Positions 16,105 through 24,771 of a DNA stretch of 40,092 nucleotides are shown piece by piece. Source of the DNA: Chitinophagaceae bacterium (GTDB taxonomy: Bacteria > Bacteroidota > Bacteroidia > Chitinophagales > Chitinophagaceae); NCBI GenBank assembly GCA_019747705.1, contig JAIEQM010000044.1, positions 1-40,092 on the forward strand, given 5' to 3'. Both the position numbers and the translations under genes were made by a program. Position 1 is the stretch's first letter, and every line of letters begins with the position of its first letter. The notes under the pieces are model-generated. The model was given only the letters and a program-made list of their open reading frames with translations, was not told the DNA's origin and searched no databases.

Positions 16105-16923
16105 ATGGTAGCAGCAAAGAAAAGAATTTTATTCATAGCCAGCGAAATGTCGCCCTACCTGGAAGAAACGGAGTTCTCCTCCATGATCAACCAGTTAGCC
16201 ATCAAATCAAACGACAGTGGATTGGAAGTGCGGTGCATCATGCCCCGTTTTGGCGTCATCAATGAACGTCGTCACAGGTTGCATGAAGTGGTGCGGCTCA
16301 GCGGTATCAACGTAAGCATTGATAATGATGATTACCCGCTGCAGATTAAAGTGGCTTCTTTGCCCAATGCCCGCCTGCAGGTGTATTTTCTTGAAAATGA
16401 AGATTTCTTTAAACGCAAGTTTGTGTATCATGATGAAAATGAAAAGTGGTTTGATGATAATGACCTCCGCACCATTTTCTTTTGCAAAGGCGCATTGGAA
16501 ACCGTTAAGAAATTCGGATGGCCGCCGGATATTATTCATTGCAGCGGCTGGATGACGGGTTTGATACCCATGTACATCAAAACAGCTTATAAAAAAGAAC
16601 CTGTTTTCAGCAACAGCAAAGTAGTGTTCACCATTGGTCAGAATACATTTAAAGAAAAACTGGGAGCAAAGTTTTTAAAGCTGGCCACTATACATGCCAA
16701 CATTAAAGACAAAGACCTGGAACCTTATAAAGATGCAAACAATGCTGCCATGTTTCGTGGTGGCGCTGCCAATGCAGATGCCATTACATTTGGCGCTGAG
16801 AAAGTGGATAAAAAGCTGATGGAAGAGTTTGGTAAAGTGCGTGGTAAAAAAGTTTTATCCTTTAATCCAGATGGTGATTTAACAGACTATTTACAACTAT
16901 ATACCGACCTTTCGGCCAAATAA
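16105..16923 (+). CDS. Truncated glycogen/starch-synthase-like protein (GT5 N-terminal domain only)
   Basis: A 272-residue cytoplasmic protein equal to the first Rossmann domain of bacterial glycogen synthase. It opens with ILFIASEMSPYLEETEFSSM, has the ADP-glucose-synthase-like HCSGWMTGLIPMYIK segment (where GlgA has H-x-H-D-W) and GAANADAITFGAEKV. Two things are missing. The K-x-G-G-L loop that binds ADP-glucose is replaced by LEETEFSS, and the whole C-terminal GT-B domain is absent. Short proteins of this kind beside panC occur in many Bacteroidota. I infer that it is not a working glycogen synthase and may bind a ligand or partner. It is followed 11 nt later by the DUF4270 gene, probably cotranscribed. 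Confidence 0.85.
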   Translation: MVAAKKRILFIASEMSPYLEETEFSSMINQLAIKSNDSGLEVRCIMPRFGVINERRHRLHEVVRLSGINVSIDNDDYPLQIKVASLPNARLQVYFLENEDFFKRKFVYHDENEKWFDDNDLRTIFFCKGALETVKKFGWPPDIIHCSGWMTGLIPMYIKTAYKKEPVFSNSKVVFTIGQNTFKEKLGAKFLKLATIHANIKDKDLEPYKDANNAAMFRGGAANADAITFGAEKVDKKLMEEFGKVRGKKVLSFNPDGDLTDYLQLYTDLSAK

Positions 16924-16934
16924 TTTACACGGGC

Positions 16935-18440
16935 ATGAAGTTTTTTTTCAGCAGGGATTTGATGTGCAGTTTCATTGGATTTAGTTTCCTTTTGCTCCTT
17001 ATCAGCAGTTGTACAAGATTGGATACCGCCAGCATCGGTGGTAATTTGATTCCGGACGCTGACCTGCTCAGTACTGATACACTGGCAATACCTGTTACCA
17101 CCGCTTCTTTTATTGAGAATGATACCACCGTTGTTGATAAAACAGCGCAGCATGTACTTGGATATATTAATGACCCGATGTTTGGCACCACCACAGCCAC
17201 TATGTTTTTTCAAATGCTGCCCCAGTCATATCCATTTTCATACCCTGTAACCAGGGACAGTCTTTTTCTGGATTCAGTTGTTTTATCATTAGACTTTAAT
17301 GGCACTTACGGAGATACGAATGCCATCACCACGGTAAATGTTTACAAGATGAATGATACTTCATTCAGGCCCGATAAGCGGTACAATGTCAATACAGGGT
17401 TTAAGTTTAATAACAGCGATTTTTTAGGAAGTAAATCATTTAAACCAACAGATCTGAGGAAAGGATATAAACTCCAGTATAAAACAGACAGTGTATTTAA
17501 TCAATTGCGTATAAAGCTGAGTAATTCCTTTGGCCTTGCCCTGCTTAAAGAAAACACAAGCGCTGGTTTTTTAAGTAATGATTCGTTATTCAAAATATTT
17601 TTAAATGGGTTGGTACTTGTTCCTGATTCCATCACATCAGGGAACTGTATGAATTATTTTAATTTGAACGGAACCAATTCCAGGCTTAACCTTTATTACC
17701 GTTATACCAAACCGGTAACAGGTGGCGACTCTTCACTGGTTTCTGTATTTCCCTTTGTTGCAAATACTACGAAAAGCGCAAATGCCAACAAAATTTACAG
17801 GAATTACGCCGGCAGCGCTGCTCAGCCTGTTATATCATCTGGTTCTCCGTCAAGCCTTGCTTATTTGCTCACCGCCCCGGGTACATCAGTGAGTGTAAAA
17901 GCGCCAGGCTTAAGTTCACTTGTGGGAAAAAACTATATTGTTCATCGTGCAGAATTAGTAATCCGTCAAATTTATCAGGGGCCTTTATCATTAGAAAGCA
18001 CATTAACGCCTCCCATTTTGCATTTGTTTACTATTGGGCCTAATGGAAAAAACACAGGCATTCCGGTTGATAGCCTCAGTTATTTTTTTCTTCAGCAGAT
18101 CAGTTTTGATCCTGTTCGTAATGTTCTTTTGGTTCCTGTTAATGATGTTGCTACAGGCGGGCTTCCTTCTTTTCGTTTAGATGCAGGAGGAAATAAAATT
18201 GTTGAATACAGGATGCTTTTGACCCGTTATGTGCAAAACATTATCAACGGCAAAGAGAAGGTGCGTGATTTTAAATTGGAGGCGCCTTATTTTGCCAATT
18301 TCAGTTTTAGCCCGTATAATCTTTCAGGTGTTGCAGGCGGAGGGCCTCTAAACCCCGTTGCATTTGGCCGTGTACAAGTGGGCGGAGGCAGCCATCCGCT
18401 TTATCCCATGTATGTGCGTATTTATTACTCCAAACAATAA
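16935..18440 (+). CDS. DUF4270 family lipoprotein
   Basis: A 501-residue exported lipoprotein. The signal peptide ends in a lipobox LLISSC, with Cys26 as the lipidated residue. The body matches the DUF4270 family of Bacteroidota: ASIGGNLIPDADLLSTDTLA near the N-terminus, HVLGYINDPMFGTTTA, then several beta-rich repeats with DSVVLSLDFNGTYGD. The function of the family is not established; size and lipidation fit a cell-surface or periplasmic outer-membrane protein. It starts 11 nt after the GT5-like gene and is followed by metK, which has its own promoter. Confidence 0.9.
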   Translation: MKFFFSRDLMCSFIGFSFLLLLISSCTRLDTASIGGNLIPDADLLSTDTLAIPVTTASFIENDTTVVDKTAQHVLGYINDPMFGTTTATMFFQMLPQSYPFSYPVTRDSLFLDSVVLSLDFNGTYGDTNAITTVNVYKMNDTSFRPDKRYNVNTGFKFNNSDFLGSKSFKPTDLRKGYKLQYKTDSVFNQLRIKLSNSFGLALLKENTSAGFLSNDSLFKIFLNGLVLVPDSITSGNCMNYFNLNGTNSRLNLYYRYTKPVTGGDSSLVSVFPFVANTTKSANANKIYRNYAGSAAQPVISSGSPSSLAYLLTAPGTSVSVKAPGLSSLVGKNYIVHRAELVIRQIYQGPLSLESTLTPPILHLFTIGPNGKNTGIPVDSLSYFFLQQISFDPVRNVLLVPVNDVATGGLPSFRLDAGGNKIVEYRMLLTRYVQNIINGKEKVRDFKLEAPYFANFSFSPYNLSGVAGGGPLNPVAFGRVQVGGGSHPLYPMYVRIYYSKQ

Positions 18441-18471
18441 GGGTTGAATTATCTACACCCTTATCTTTGCG

Positions 18472-18479
18472 CCTGTTAA
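18472..18479 (+). promoter_or_regulatory. -7 promoter element of metK
   Basis: TATCTTTG matches the Bacteroidota -7 consensus and sits 19 nt before the metK ATG. A TTG at 18444-18446 is slightly too far away (25-nt spacer) for a good -33 box. The leader is too short for any SAM riboswitch. Confidence 0.55.
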
Positions 18480-18498
18480 AAAAATCTAATTCATTTCT

Positions 18499-19755
18499 AT
18501 GCCTTATTTATTTACATCAGAAAGCGTTTCTGAAGGACATCCTGATAAAGTAGCTGACCAAATCAGCGATGCATTAATTGATAACTTTTTAGCTTTTGAC
18601 CCCCAAAGTAAAGTAGCCTGCGAAACATTGGTTACTACCGGACAGGTGGTGCTGGCAGGTGAAGTAAAATCAAAAGCTTACCTGGATGTACAGGAAATTG
18701 CACGTGGTGTGATTAAAAAAATCGGTTACACCAAGAGTGAATATATGTTTGAAGCCAACTCATGCGGTGTGTTAAGCGCCATTCATGAGCAAAGCGCTGA
18801 TATCAATCAGGGTGTTGACCGTAAATCAAAAGAAGAGCAGGGTGCAGGCGACCAGGGCATGATGTTTGGCTATGCTACCAATGAAACAGAACATTATATG
18901 CCATTGGCTTTGGATCTGGCACATAACTTATTAATTGAATTGGCAGCCATTCGCCGTGAGAAGAATTCAAAAATGCCATATCTCCGCCCTGATGCAAAAA
19001 GCCAGGTTACTTTGGAGTATGATGATCATAATCAACCTGTAAGAATTGACGCCATTGTTATTTCAACACAGCATGATGATTTTGACACTGAGGCAAAAAT
19101 GCTTGCAAAAATCAAGACAGATGTTATCAATATTTTAATTCCCCGCATCAAATCAAAATACAAGCGTTACGCAAAACTGTTTAACGACAATATCAAATAT
19201 CATATCAACCCCACCGGCAAGTTTGTAATTGGCGGCCCGCATGGTGATACCGGTTTAACAGGCCGTAAAATTATTGTAGATACTTATGGTGGTAAAGGTG
19301 CACATGGTGGTGGAGCTTTCAGCGGAAAAGATCCTTCAAAAGTTGACCGCAGTGCAGCTTACGCAACCCGTCATATTGCCAAGAACATGGTGGCTGCCGG
19401 TTTGTGCAGTGAAGTATTGGTGCAGGTATCTTATGCCATTGGTGTTGCCAAGCCAACATCCATCAACGTAAATACCCATGGCACTGCTAAAGTAGATATG
19501 AATGATGGCGCTATTGCAAAAATTATCGAAGGTGTGTTTGATATGCGTCCTTACTTTATTGAGCAGCGTTTGAAATTGCGCAATCCTATTTACAGCGAAA
19601 CAGCAGCTTATGGCCACATGGGTCGTGTTCCTGAGATAGTTGAAAAAACATTCCGCAGCCCCGATGGTAAAGAGAAGAAATTAAAAGTGGAGTTGTTTAC
19701 CTGGGAAAAACTGGATTATGTAAGCAAAATTAAAAAAGCATTCGGACTGAAATAA
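18499..19755 (+). CDS. metK: S-adenosylmethionine synthase
   Basis: A 418-residue cytoplasmic enzyme making S-adenosylmethionine from methionine and ATP. The N-terminal ATP/metal motif is [20 protein letters not shown] (His14, Asp16), the [12 protein letters not shown] hexapeptide region is present, and the phosphate loop reads [17 protein letters not shown] followed by [18 protein letters not shown]. It is about 30 residues longer than E. coli MetK (384), with the extra length mostly around residues 105-180 and at the C-terminus, as in other Bacteroidota. Single gene with its own -7 element and a strong terminator behind it. Confidence 0.98.
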   Translation: MPYLFTSESVSEGHPDKVADQISDALIDNFLAFDPQSKVACETLVTTGQVVLAGEVKSKAYLDVQEIARGVIKKIGYTKSEYMFEANSCGVLSAIHEQSADINQGVDRKSKEEQGAGDQGMMFGYATNETEHYMPLALDLAHNLLIELAAIRREKNSKMPYLRPDAKSQVTLEYDDHNQPVRIDAIVISTQHDDFDTEAKMLAKIKTDVINILIPRIKSKYKRYAKLFNDNIKYHINPTGKFVIGGPHGDTGLTGRKIIVDTYGGKGAHGGGAFSGKDPSKVDRSAAYATRHIAKNMVAAGLCSEVLVQVSYAIGVAKPTSINVNTHGTAKVDMNDGAIAKIIEGVFDMRPYFIEQRLKLRNPIYSETAAYGHMGRVPEIVEKTFRSPDGKEKKLKVELFTWEKLDYVSKIKKAFGLK

Positions 19756-19777
19756 TTCCGCAGCATGAGAAATACAG

Positions 19778-19810
19778 AACCCGTCCATATTGTGGGCGGG
19801 TTTCTTTTTT
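19778..19810 (+). terminator. Intrinsic terminator of metK
   Basis: AACCCGTCC (19778-19786) pairs with GGGCGGGTT (19794-19802) through nine pairs including one T-G. A 7-nt loop separates the arms and a T-rich run (TTTCTTTTTT) follows. Confidence 0.88.
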
Positions 19811-19947
19811 GTGTTTCTTTGTAAAAGTATTTTGTTACCGGCTTTTGTATTTCATGTCATCGTCCCTGCGCCTGTCCCGCCCAATGCGGGGTCGCACACA
19901 TCTTAGCATGTACAGGAATGAGCAAAAAAAGCAACATCAGGCAGTAA

Positions 19948-20715
19948 ATGAAACAATTCAGGCAAAAACAAACACGTCCCAAAAAATCTTCACTCATCAT
20001 TGGTAAAATCAATGTGCTAACTGCATTGCAGGAAGGCAAAGAGCTGGAGCGTATTTACATGCAATCCACTTTGCATGGCGATGTGGTTGAAGAAATAAAA
20101 AAACTAGCGTTTAAAAATAATGTACCCGTTAATAATGTACCGGTTGAAAAACTTAATTCCTTTAATGTAAGCGGTCATGAAAGCGTTATTGCTCTTATTT
20201 CCAAAGTTCAATACCAGGATTTGCAAAATGTAATTTCATACTTGCATGAGCAGGGACAGGTGCCGCTGTTATTAATGCTTGATGGAATTACTGATATCCG
20301 GAACATTGGCGGTATTGCCCGCACTGCCTATTGCTGTGGTGTGCAGGCCATCATCATTCCTGAAAAAGGAGTGGGGGCTTTAAATGAAGATGCCATCCTC
20401 ACCAGCGCCGGCGCATTGGAAAAAATAAATATCTGCCGTGTAAACAGTTTAATGAAGGCTGTGGATGATTTGCATTTGAATGGTATTAAAGTGTATGCCA
20501 GTGAAATGACTGCCAGTAAAACTATTGATCAAACAAATTTTTCTGAACCTTGTTGTATAGTGATGGGAGGGGAGGAGAAGGGCATCTATCCTGCACTCAT
20601 GAAAATATGTGATGAAAAAATCAAAATACCCATGAAGGGAGATTTTGAAAGTTTGAATGTGAGTGTGGCAACCGGAATGATTTTGTATGAGGCTATGAAA
20701 CAGCGTTTTCATTAA
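19948..20715 (+). CDS. rlmB: 23S rRNA 2'-O-methyltransferase of the TrmH/SpoU family (RlmB type)
   Basis: A 255-residue SPOUT methyltransferase. An N-terminal substrate-binding domain (IIGKINVLTALQEGKELERIYM) is followed by the knotted catalytic domain. Motif 1 is DGITDIRNIGGIARTAYCCG, motif 2 CCIVMGGEEKGIYPALMKICD and motif 3 IPMKGDFESLNVSVATGMIL. The match fits RlmB, which methylates G2251 in the peptidyl-transferase P loop, better than TrmH or RlmA-type members, but other 2'-O-methyl targets cannot be excluded. Its stop codon overlaps the convergent hydrolase stop by 4 nt. The ~90 nt before it, after the metK terminator, show no clear promoter. Confidence 0.9.
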   Translation: MKQFRQKQTRPKKSSLIIGKINVLTALQEGKELERIYMQSTLHGDVVEEIKKLAFKNNVPVNNVPVEKLNSFNVSGHESVIALISKVQYQDLQNVISYLHEQGQVPLLLMLDGITDIRNIGGIARTAYCCGVQAIIIPEKGVGALNEDAILTSAGALEKINICRVNSLMKAVDDLHLNGIKVYASEMTASKTIDQTNFSEPCCIVMGGEEKGIYPALMKICDEKIKIPMKGDFESLNVSVATGMILYEAMKQRFH

Positions 20716-21896
20716 TTTAGTGATGCTGCAATCATTTCATCAACAAATTGCGAAAAAACTTCTCTAAGATTACTTTTGGCATCAGTACCATAGTTCACAA
20801 AAAGGATATGCAGAACTTTTTTGTTGGGGAAGTAAAATAAATTGGCTGAATATCCTAAATCTCTTCCCTTATGCCCAATGCCAAAATCAATGCCATTGTC
20901 TAAATATGATTTCTGTAATCCGTAGCCATAATAGTTTGATCCATCACGTTTCTCATAAGTCTGCATCAGTTGAAGCGAAGAAGGTTTGAGTAAGGTTTGA
21001 TTAATAAATAAAGCGTTTGCAAAGTTATAAAGGTCAAATAGATTACTGTAAACACCAACATAACCATTACCGTTACCCGTAATCAGGTTTGAAACATTTA
21101 CAATTGCATTGTTATTGTAAAGATCAAAATACGCCTGTGCAACATTTGCAGGCAAAACATCGTGCGGATGATAGTAAGTTTGATTCATTGCCAAAGGCCG
21201 AAAAATTAATTCATGTAACAAATCACTATGTTTTCTTCCTGTTTGCGCTTCAATCACCATGGAAACTAAAATAGTATTCGTGTTGGAATATGCTGCAGAA
21301 TTACCCTGTTTAAACAATGCCGGTTTTTCATAAATATAGGAGAGGAGCTCTTCTGCACCCCATTTTTTATTGGGATTATTGAGTACAGCCAAATAAAATT
21401 TGCTTTCTGAAATTATATCAGGAATACCTGTTTCATGTTTCATACATTGTCCCAGTGTTATTTCTCTGCCATTTGCAATTTTTGAAAGCACTGCATCAGG
21501 AATCCATTTTGAAACTTTGGTTTGAAGATCATTAAATCCAATTTTTGTATTTGCTGAATCTTCCATTAATTTAAACACAAGTGCGCCTATCAGCAATTTT
21601 GTAATACTCGCTGTTTTTGATACCGTACCCGGCTTAAAGCTGATATTGCTTTTAATATCAGCTTTACCTGATGCGCCAAACCAAGTACCTTTTGAGTCAC
21701 GAATAAGCAATGATATTCCCGGCAATCCTTTTTGTTTGTATTTTTTTAGAAGAGCATCAAATTGAGCAGCTTTAGGGTGTTTACTGCTTGTATCAACCCA
21801 TGGGGCGCTTACACCCTCACTTTCTGTACTAACAACCTCTGCTTTATTGCAGGAAAATAAACAACCTATGATGATTAAAAAAAGAATGTATTTCAT
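20712..21896 (-). CDS. Serine hydrolase lipoprotein with class C beta-lactamase fold
   Basis: A 394-residue lipoprotein of the penicillin-binding-protein-like serine hydrolases. The lipobox is LFSC (Cys16). The S-x-x-K motif is Ser97-Ile-Thr-Lys100 in KTASITKLLIGALV, the Y-x-N motif is YSN in NSAAYSNTNTILV, and the third motif is HKG in GIGHKGRDLGYSANLFYFP. The family includes D-aminopeptidases, esterases and beta-lactamases, and sequence alone does not choose between them. HKGRDLGY near the end resembles Bacteroidota class C-like esterases. It follows an outer-membrane protein gene with a single-base gap on the same strand, so the two are almost certainly one transcript. Confidence 0.88.
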   Translation of the reverse strand: MKYILFLIIIGCLFSCNKAEVVSTESEGVSAPWVDTSSKHPKAAQFDALLKKYKQKGLPGISLLIRDSKGTWFGASGKADIKSNISFKPGTVSKTASITKLLIGALVFKLMEDSANTKIGFNDLQTKVSKWIPDAVLSKIANGREITLGQCMKHETGIPDIISESKFYLAVLNNPNKKWGAEELLSYIYEKPALFKQGNSAAYSNTNTILVSMVIEAQTGRKHSDLLHELIFRPLAMNQTYYHPHDVLPANVAQAYFDLYNNNAIVNVSNLITGNGNGYVGVYSNLFDLYNFANALFINQTLLKPSSLQLMQTYEKRDGSNYYGYGLQKSYLDNGIDFGIGHKGRDLGYSANLFYFPNKKVLHILFVNYGTDAKSNLREVFSQFVDEMIAASLN

Positions 21897-21897
21897 G

Positions 21898-22512
21898 TTA
21901 TTTTTTTGGATGACGAATTATAGGTTTTGAAATTCCTATAAAAAAACTGTTGTAGGGTAACAAGGGTACGTAAGATTTTACAAAAGGCAGTTGAAACCGT
22001 TGCTGATAGGTAACAAATAGCTTGATGTTTTGAGCCGATTTTGGTTTTAAATGATAACCCGTACTTATTTCAAAACTAAAAGTGCCCTGCACACGGCCGA
22101 TTCCTTTATTGTTTTCATAATCTCCCACATCATTTAGTTTATATTTTTCCGTAGCAGGGATGGAATGTAAATAACCAGCACCTAAAGCTAAAGCGCTTTC
22201 CCACCGTTTCAGATATTTATATCTGAATCCGGTTGAAGAATAAAGCGGTATGCCAGTTTGCACAAAGCGATGATGAAATATTCCTGCTCTTACATCCCAA
22301 AACCAATCGTAGTTTTTTAATTTTTTAAAATCCTTACTAAGTCCGTATTCCAACCCCGGGTGAACAATCTCCCGAAATAGACCAGCAAATCGATTAAATG
22401 GTAATGCACTTTGTGAAGTAGAAACTGCAAATTGCTGAGAAGTGAATTTTTGAGCAGAAATTTCAATAAAATACAAACTTAATACTGCAATAAGCATTAG
22501 TTTTAGTTTCAT
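21898..22512 (-). CDS. Predicted outer-membrane or periplasmic beta-rich protein, unknown family
   Basis: A 204-residue exported protein. The signal peptide is KLKLMLIAVLSLYFIEISAQ. The body consists of alternating aromatic strands (FRYKYLKRWESALALGAGYL and GTFSFEISTGYHLKP) ending in NSFFIGISKPIIRHPKK, consistent with a small outer-membrane barrel. I do not recognise the family. The ATG at 22512 is preferred over an earlier start because the signal peptide begins there. It lies one base upstream of the serine-hydrolase lipoprotein gene, which suggests a joint envelope role. Confidence 0.7.
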   Translation of the reverse strand: MKLKLMLIAVLSLYFIEISAQKFTSQQFAVSTSQSALPFNRFAGLFREIVHPGLEYGLSKDFKKLKNYDWFWDVRAGIFHHRFVQTGIPLYSSTGFRYKYLKRWESALALGAGYLHSIPATEKYKLNDVGDYENNKGIGRVQGTFSFEISTGYHLKPKSAQNIKLFVTYQQRFQLPFVKSYVPLLPYNSFFIGISKPIIRHPKK

Positions 22513-22619
22513 ATTTTGATAGTTGTACAATTAAGAAAATAAATTTAAAAAATGCCTGCTGATTTAGCTCTTGCTTGAAATTACATCTCAATTTACAGTA
22601 AATGAAATTGCCGCTTCCT

Positions 22620-22627
22620 TAATTTTG
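22620..22627 (+). promoter_or_regulatory. -7 promoter element directly before the HMG-CoA lyase start
   Basis: TAATTTTG matches TAnnTTTG and ends only 7 nt before the ATG at 22635. If used, transcription would begin at or just before the start codon, giving a leaderless or nearly leaderless mRNA. No good -33 box is at the standard spacing. Confidence 0.4.
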
Positions 22628-22634
22628 AATTGAA

Positions 22635-23498
22635 ATGACACAAACCCAACACATTCAACTCATAGAATGTCCCCGTGATGCCATGCAGGGATGGAAAGCC
22701 TTTATTCCAACGGCAAAAAAAATTGAATATATCAACAGCTTACTAAAAGCGGGTTTTGATACCATTGACTTTGGAAGTTTTGTTTCGCCCAAAGCCATTC
22801 CGCAAATGGCAGACACTAAACAGGTAATTTCCAAAATTCAAATTGCAAATTCCAAAACCAAGCTTCTTGCCATTATTGCTAATGAACGGGGAGCAGATGA
22901 TGCAGTAGTTTATGATGAAATCACTTATCTCGGCTTTCCATTTTCTGTTTCAGAAACTTTTCAGCAACGCAATACCAACAGTTCCATTGCAGAATCGTTA
23001 AAGCGGGTAGAAGCCATACAGGAACTCTGTATTAAAAATCAAAAGCAACTGGTGGTGTATCTGTCCATGGGTTTTGGAAACCCTTATGGCGATGAATGGA
23101 CAAAAGAAATCGTATTTCATTGGGCCAATGAACTGGCGGCGATGGATATTAAAATTATTTCCATTGCTGATACGGTTGGACTTGCCACAGCAAACCAGGT
23201 TGAGGAAATCACCACACATTTAGTGAAAGAGTTGCAAGGTGTTGAAATTGGTGTTCATCTGCATTCAACTGCTGCCAACAGAATCCAAAAGCTGGATGCA
23301 GCTTTAACCAGCGGATGCAAACGCTTTGATGGCGCTTTAAAAGGTATGGGCGGCTGCCCCATGGCTGATGATGAACTGGTGGGCAATATGAATACCGAAG
23401 TTATGATTGACTATTTTGAAACAAAGGGGCTTCAGCACAACATTAATAAAGAAGCGCTGCTGCACAGTCTGCAGCTTGCTTCCTCCATTTTTGTATAA
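22635..23498 (+). CDS. Hydroxymethylglutaryl-CoA lyase
   Basis: A 287-residue TIM-barrel enzyme that splits HMG-CoA into acetoacetate and acetyl-CoA, the last step of leucine breakdown. It opens with LIECPRDAMQGWKAFIPTAKK (catalytic Arg14 and metal ligand Asp15) and FDTIDFGSFVSPKAIPQMAD. The metal-binding His pair is in GVEIGVHLHSTAANRI. The signature loop KGMGGCPMADDELVGNMNTE carries the catalytic Cys. A GSCFA gene follows after 11 nt. The protein is cytoplasmic. Close relatives in the DRE-TIM family (homocitrate or isopropylmalate synthases) lack the GMGGCP loop. Confidence 0.94.
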   Translation: MTQTQHIQLIECPRDAMQGWKAFIPTAKKIEYINSLLKAGFDTIDFGSFVSPKAIPQMADTKQVISKIQIANSKTKLLAIIANERGADDAVVYDEITYLGFPFSVSETFQQRNTNSSIAESLKRVEAIQELCIKNQKQLVVYLSMGFGNPYGDEWTKEIVFHWANELAAMDIKIISIADTVGLATANQVEEITTHLVKELQGVEIGVHLHSTAANRIQKLDAALTSGCKRFDGALKGMGGCPMADDELVGNMNTEVMIDYFETKGLQHNINKEALLHSLQLASSIFV

Positions 23499-23509
23499 TA
23501 ATATATGCA

Positions 23510-24484
23510 ATGAATTTTCTGGCGAACATTGATATTAAACCATTACCTCATTCTATAAGCTATAATGATAAAATTATGCTGGTGGGGAGTTGTTTCACAG
23601 AACATATTGGAAACAACCTGCATGATTTGAAATTCAATGTTTTGCAAAATCCAAACGGCATTTTATTTGAACCGGCCAGTGTTTGTAAAAGCTTCGTTTC
23701 TTATATCAATCACAAACAATATAAAGCGGAGGAGCTTACAAAATTCAATGAGCTTTGGCAAAGCTGGGATCATCACAGCAGGTTTTCAAACCCTGATAAA
23801 GAGAAAGCACTAAACGGAATTAACGAATCGCAAACAGCAGCGCACGAATTTATTAAAGAAGCAGAATGGCTCATTATTACGCTGGGATCATCCTTTGTTT
23901 ACCGTTTAAAGAAAAGCAATTCGTTTGTGGCCAACTGTCATAAAGCGCCTGCACAGTGGTTTGAAAAATATTTGATTCCCATTGATGAGCAAATTCAGTT
24001 GCTGGACAACACCATTCACCAGTTGTTTTACAATAACCCTAAACTCAAAATTATTTTTACCATCAGCCCGGTACGGCATTTAAGAGATGGCGTGGTGGAT
24101 AATAACCGCAGCAAGGCCCGTTTAATTGAAACGGTACATCATCTGGTGAACAAATTTGACCGGCTGTTTTATTTCCCGGCTTATGAACTGGTGATTGATG
24201 TGCTGCGTGATTACCGTTTTTACGATATTGACCTGGCGCATCCCAATTATGCGGCCACACAGTTTGTAATGGAAAAATTTTCAACGTTTGCTTTTGATGA
24301 AACCACAATGGAATTGATGAAAGAAATCCGGCAGTTGGTTACAGCCAGAAATCATAAAGCATTTCATCCGGGCTCTAACCAGCATCAGCAATTTTTAAAA
24401 CAGCATTTTCAAAAAACACAGGCTTTGGCTGGAGCTTATCCAAAGCTGGATTTTAGGGCTGAGCTGGAGTATTTCAAGATATAA
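23510..24484 (+). CDS. GSCFA-domain protein
   Basis: A 324-residue protein of the GSCFA family, named for the motif near its N-terminus, here MLVGSCFTEHIGNNL. Other conserved parts are LIITLGSSFVYRL, KIIFTISPVRHLRDGVVDNNR and RFYDIDLAHPNYAATQFVMEKF. This pattern of a Gly-Ser start and a late Asp-x-x-His resembles SGNH hydrolases, so an esterase-like role is possible, but no substrate is known. There is no signal peptide. It probably shares a transcript with the HMG-CoA lyase gene. Its stop codon is 3 nt before the left direct repeat of the islet, which therefore sits at its 3' end without damaging it. Confidence 0.88.
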   Translation: MNFLANIDIKPLPHSISYNDKIMLVGSCFTEHIGNNLHDLKFNVLQNPNGILFEPASVCKSFVSYINHKQYKAEELTKFNELWQSWDHHSRFSNPDKEKALNGINESQTAAHEFIKEAEWLIITLGSSFVYRLKKSNSFVANCHKAPAQWFEKYLIPIDEQIQLLDNTIHQLFYNNPKLKIIFTISPVRHLRDGVVDNNRSKARLIETVHHLVNKFDRLFYFPAYELVIDVLRDYRFYDIDLAHPNYAATQFVMEKFSTFAFDETTMELMKEIRQLVTARNHKAFHPGSNQHQQFLKQHFQKTQALAGAYPKLDFRAELEYFKI

Positions 24485-24487
24485 GAG

Positions 24488-24504
24488 TTATCGTATAATT
24501 AATA
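24488..24504 (+). repeat. Left 17-bp direct repeat of the islet (attL-like)
   Basis: TTATCGTATAATTAATA, identical to 30878-30894 and in the same orientation. It lies 3 nt after the GSCFA stop codon. Confidence 0.6.
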
Positions 24505-24514
24505 CTAATGATAT

Positions 24515-24623
24515 GTTAAGTTTAAAATGTCGCAGAACCCTCACAGGTCTGGTTAGCTTTTCTGTATTGCATAAACCCTCTGCAAAGACCTGTGAGGGTT
24601 TGTCATAGTATGCTTAACTTAAC
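24515..24623. repeat. 109-bp hairpin element with nested inverted repeats
   Basis: AACCCTCACAGGTCT (24536-24550) is the exact complement of 24586-24600, and the outer GTTAAGTT (24515-24522) matches AACTTAAC (24616-24623). The right end GCTTAACTTAA is shared with the right end of the 11907-12028 element, so both may belong to one family of short non-autonomous repeats. It contains no gene. It may also terminate the GSCFA transcript. Confidence 0.6.
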
Positions 24624-24771
24624 ACTAAGATGACCCCGCCACTTACCTGCACCCCTTAGCTGGTGTTGCAGTTGAATAGTTCACGCACTTTCATACACAT
24701 CTGTTTCAGTTTTGCGCTGTATAAAACCTGCACTGCACAGCATGAAAGCAGTTGCTGCATGTAAATTATTG
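24624..24771. other. Gene-free stretch between the hairpin repeat and the IS
   Basis: About 150 bases without a recognisable gene. A 34-codon minus-strand frame (about 24660-24762) exists but shows no family resemblance and could be chance or the truncated end of a gene disrupted by the IS. Confidence 0.4.

Noticed and set aside
18440..18498. SAM riboswitch before metK
   Set aside because: The spacer is only 58 nt with a promoter box in it. There is no room for or sign of a SAM aptamer.
24660..24762. 34-codon minus-strand frame next to the IS
   Set aside because: Short, Cys-rich without pattern, no promoter and no resemblance to a known family.
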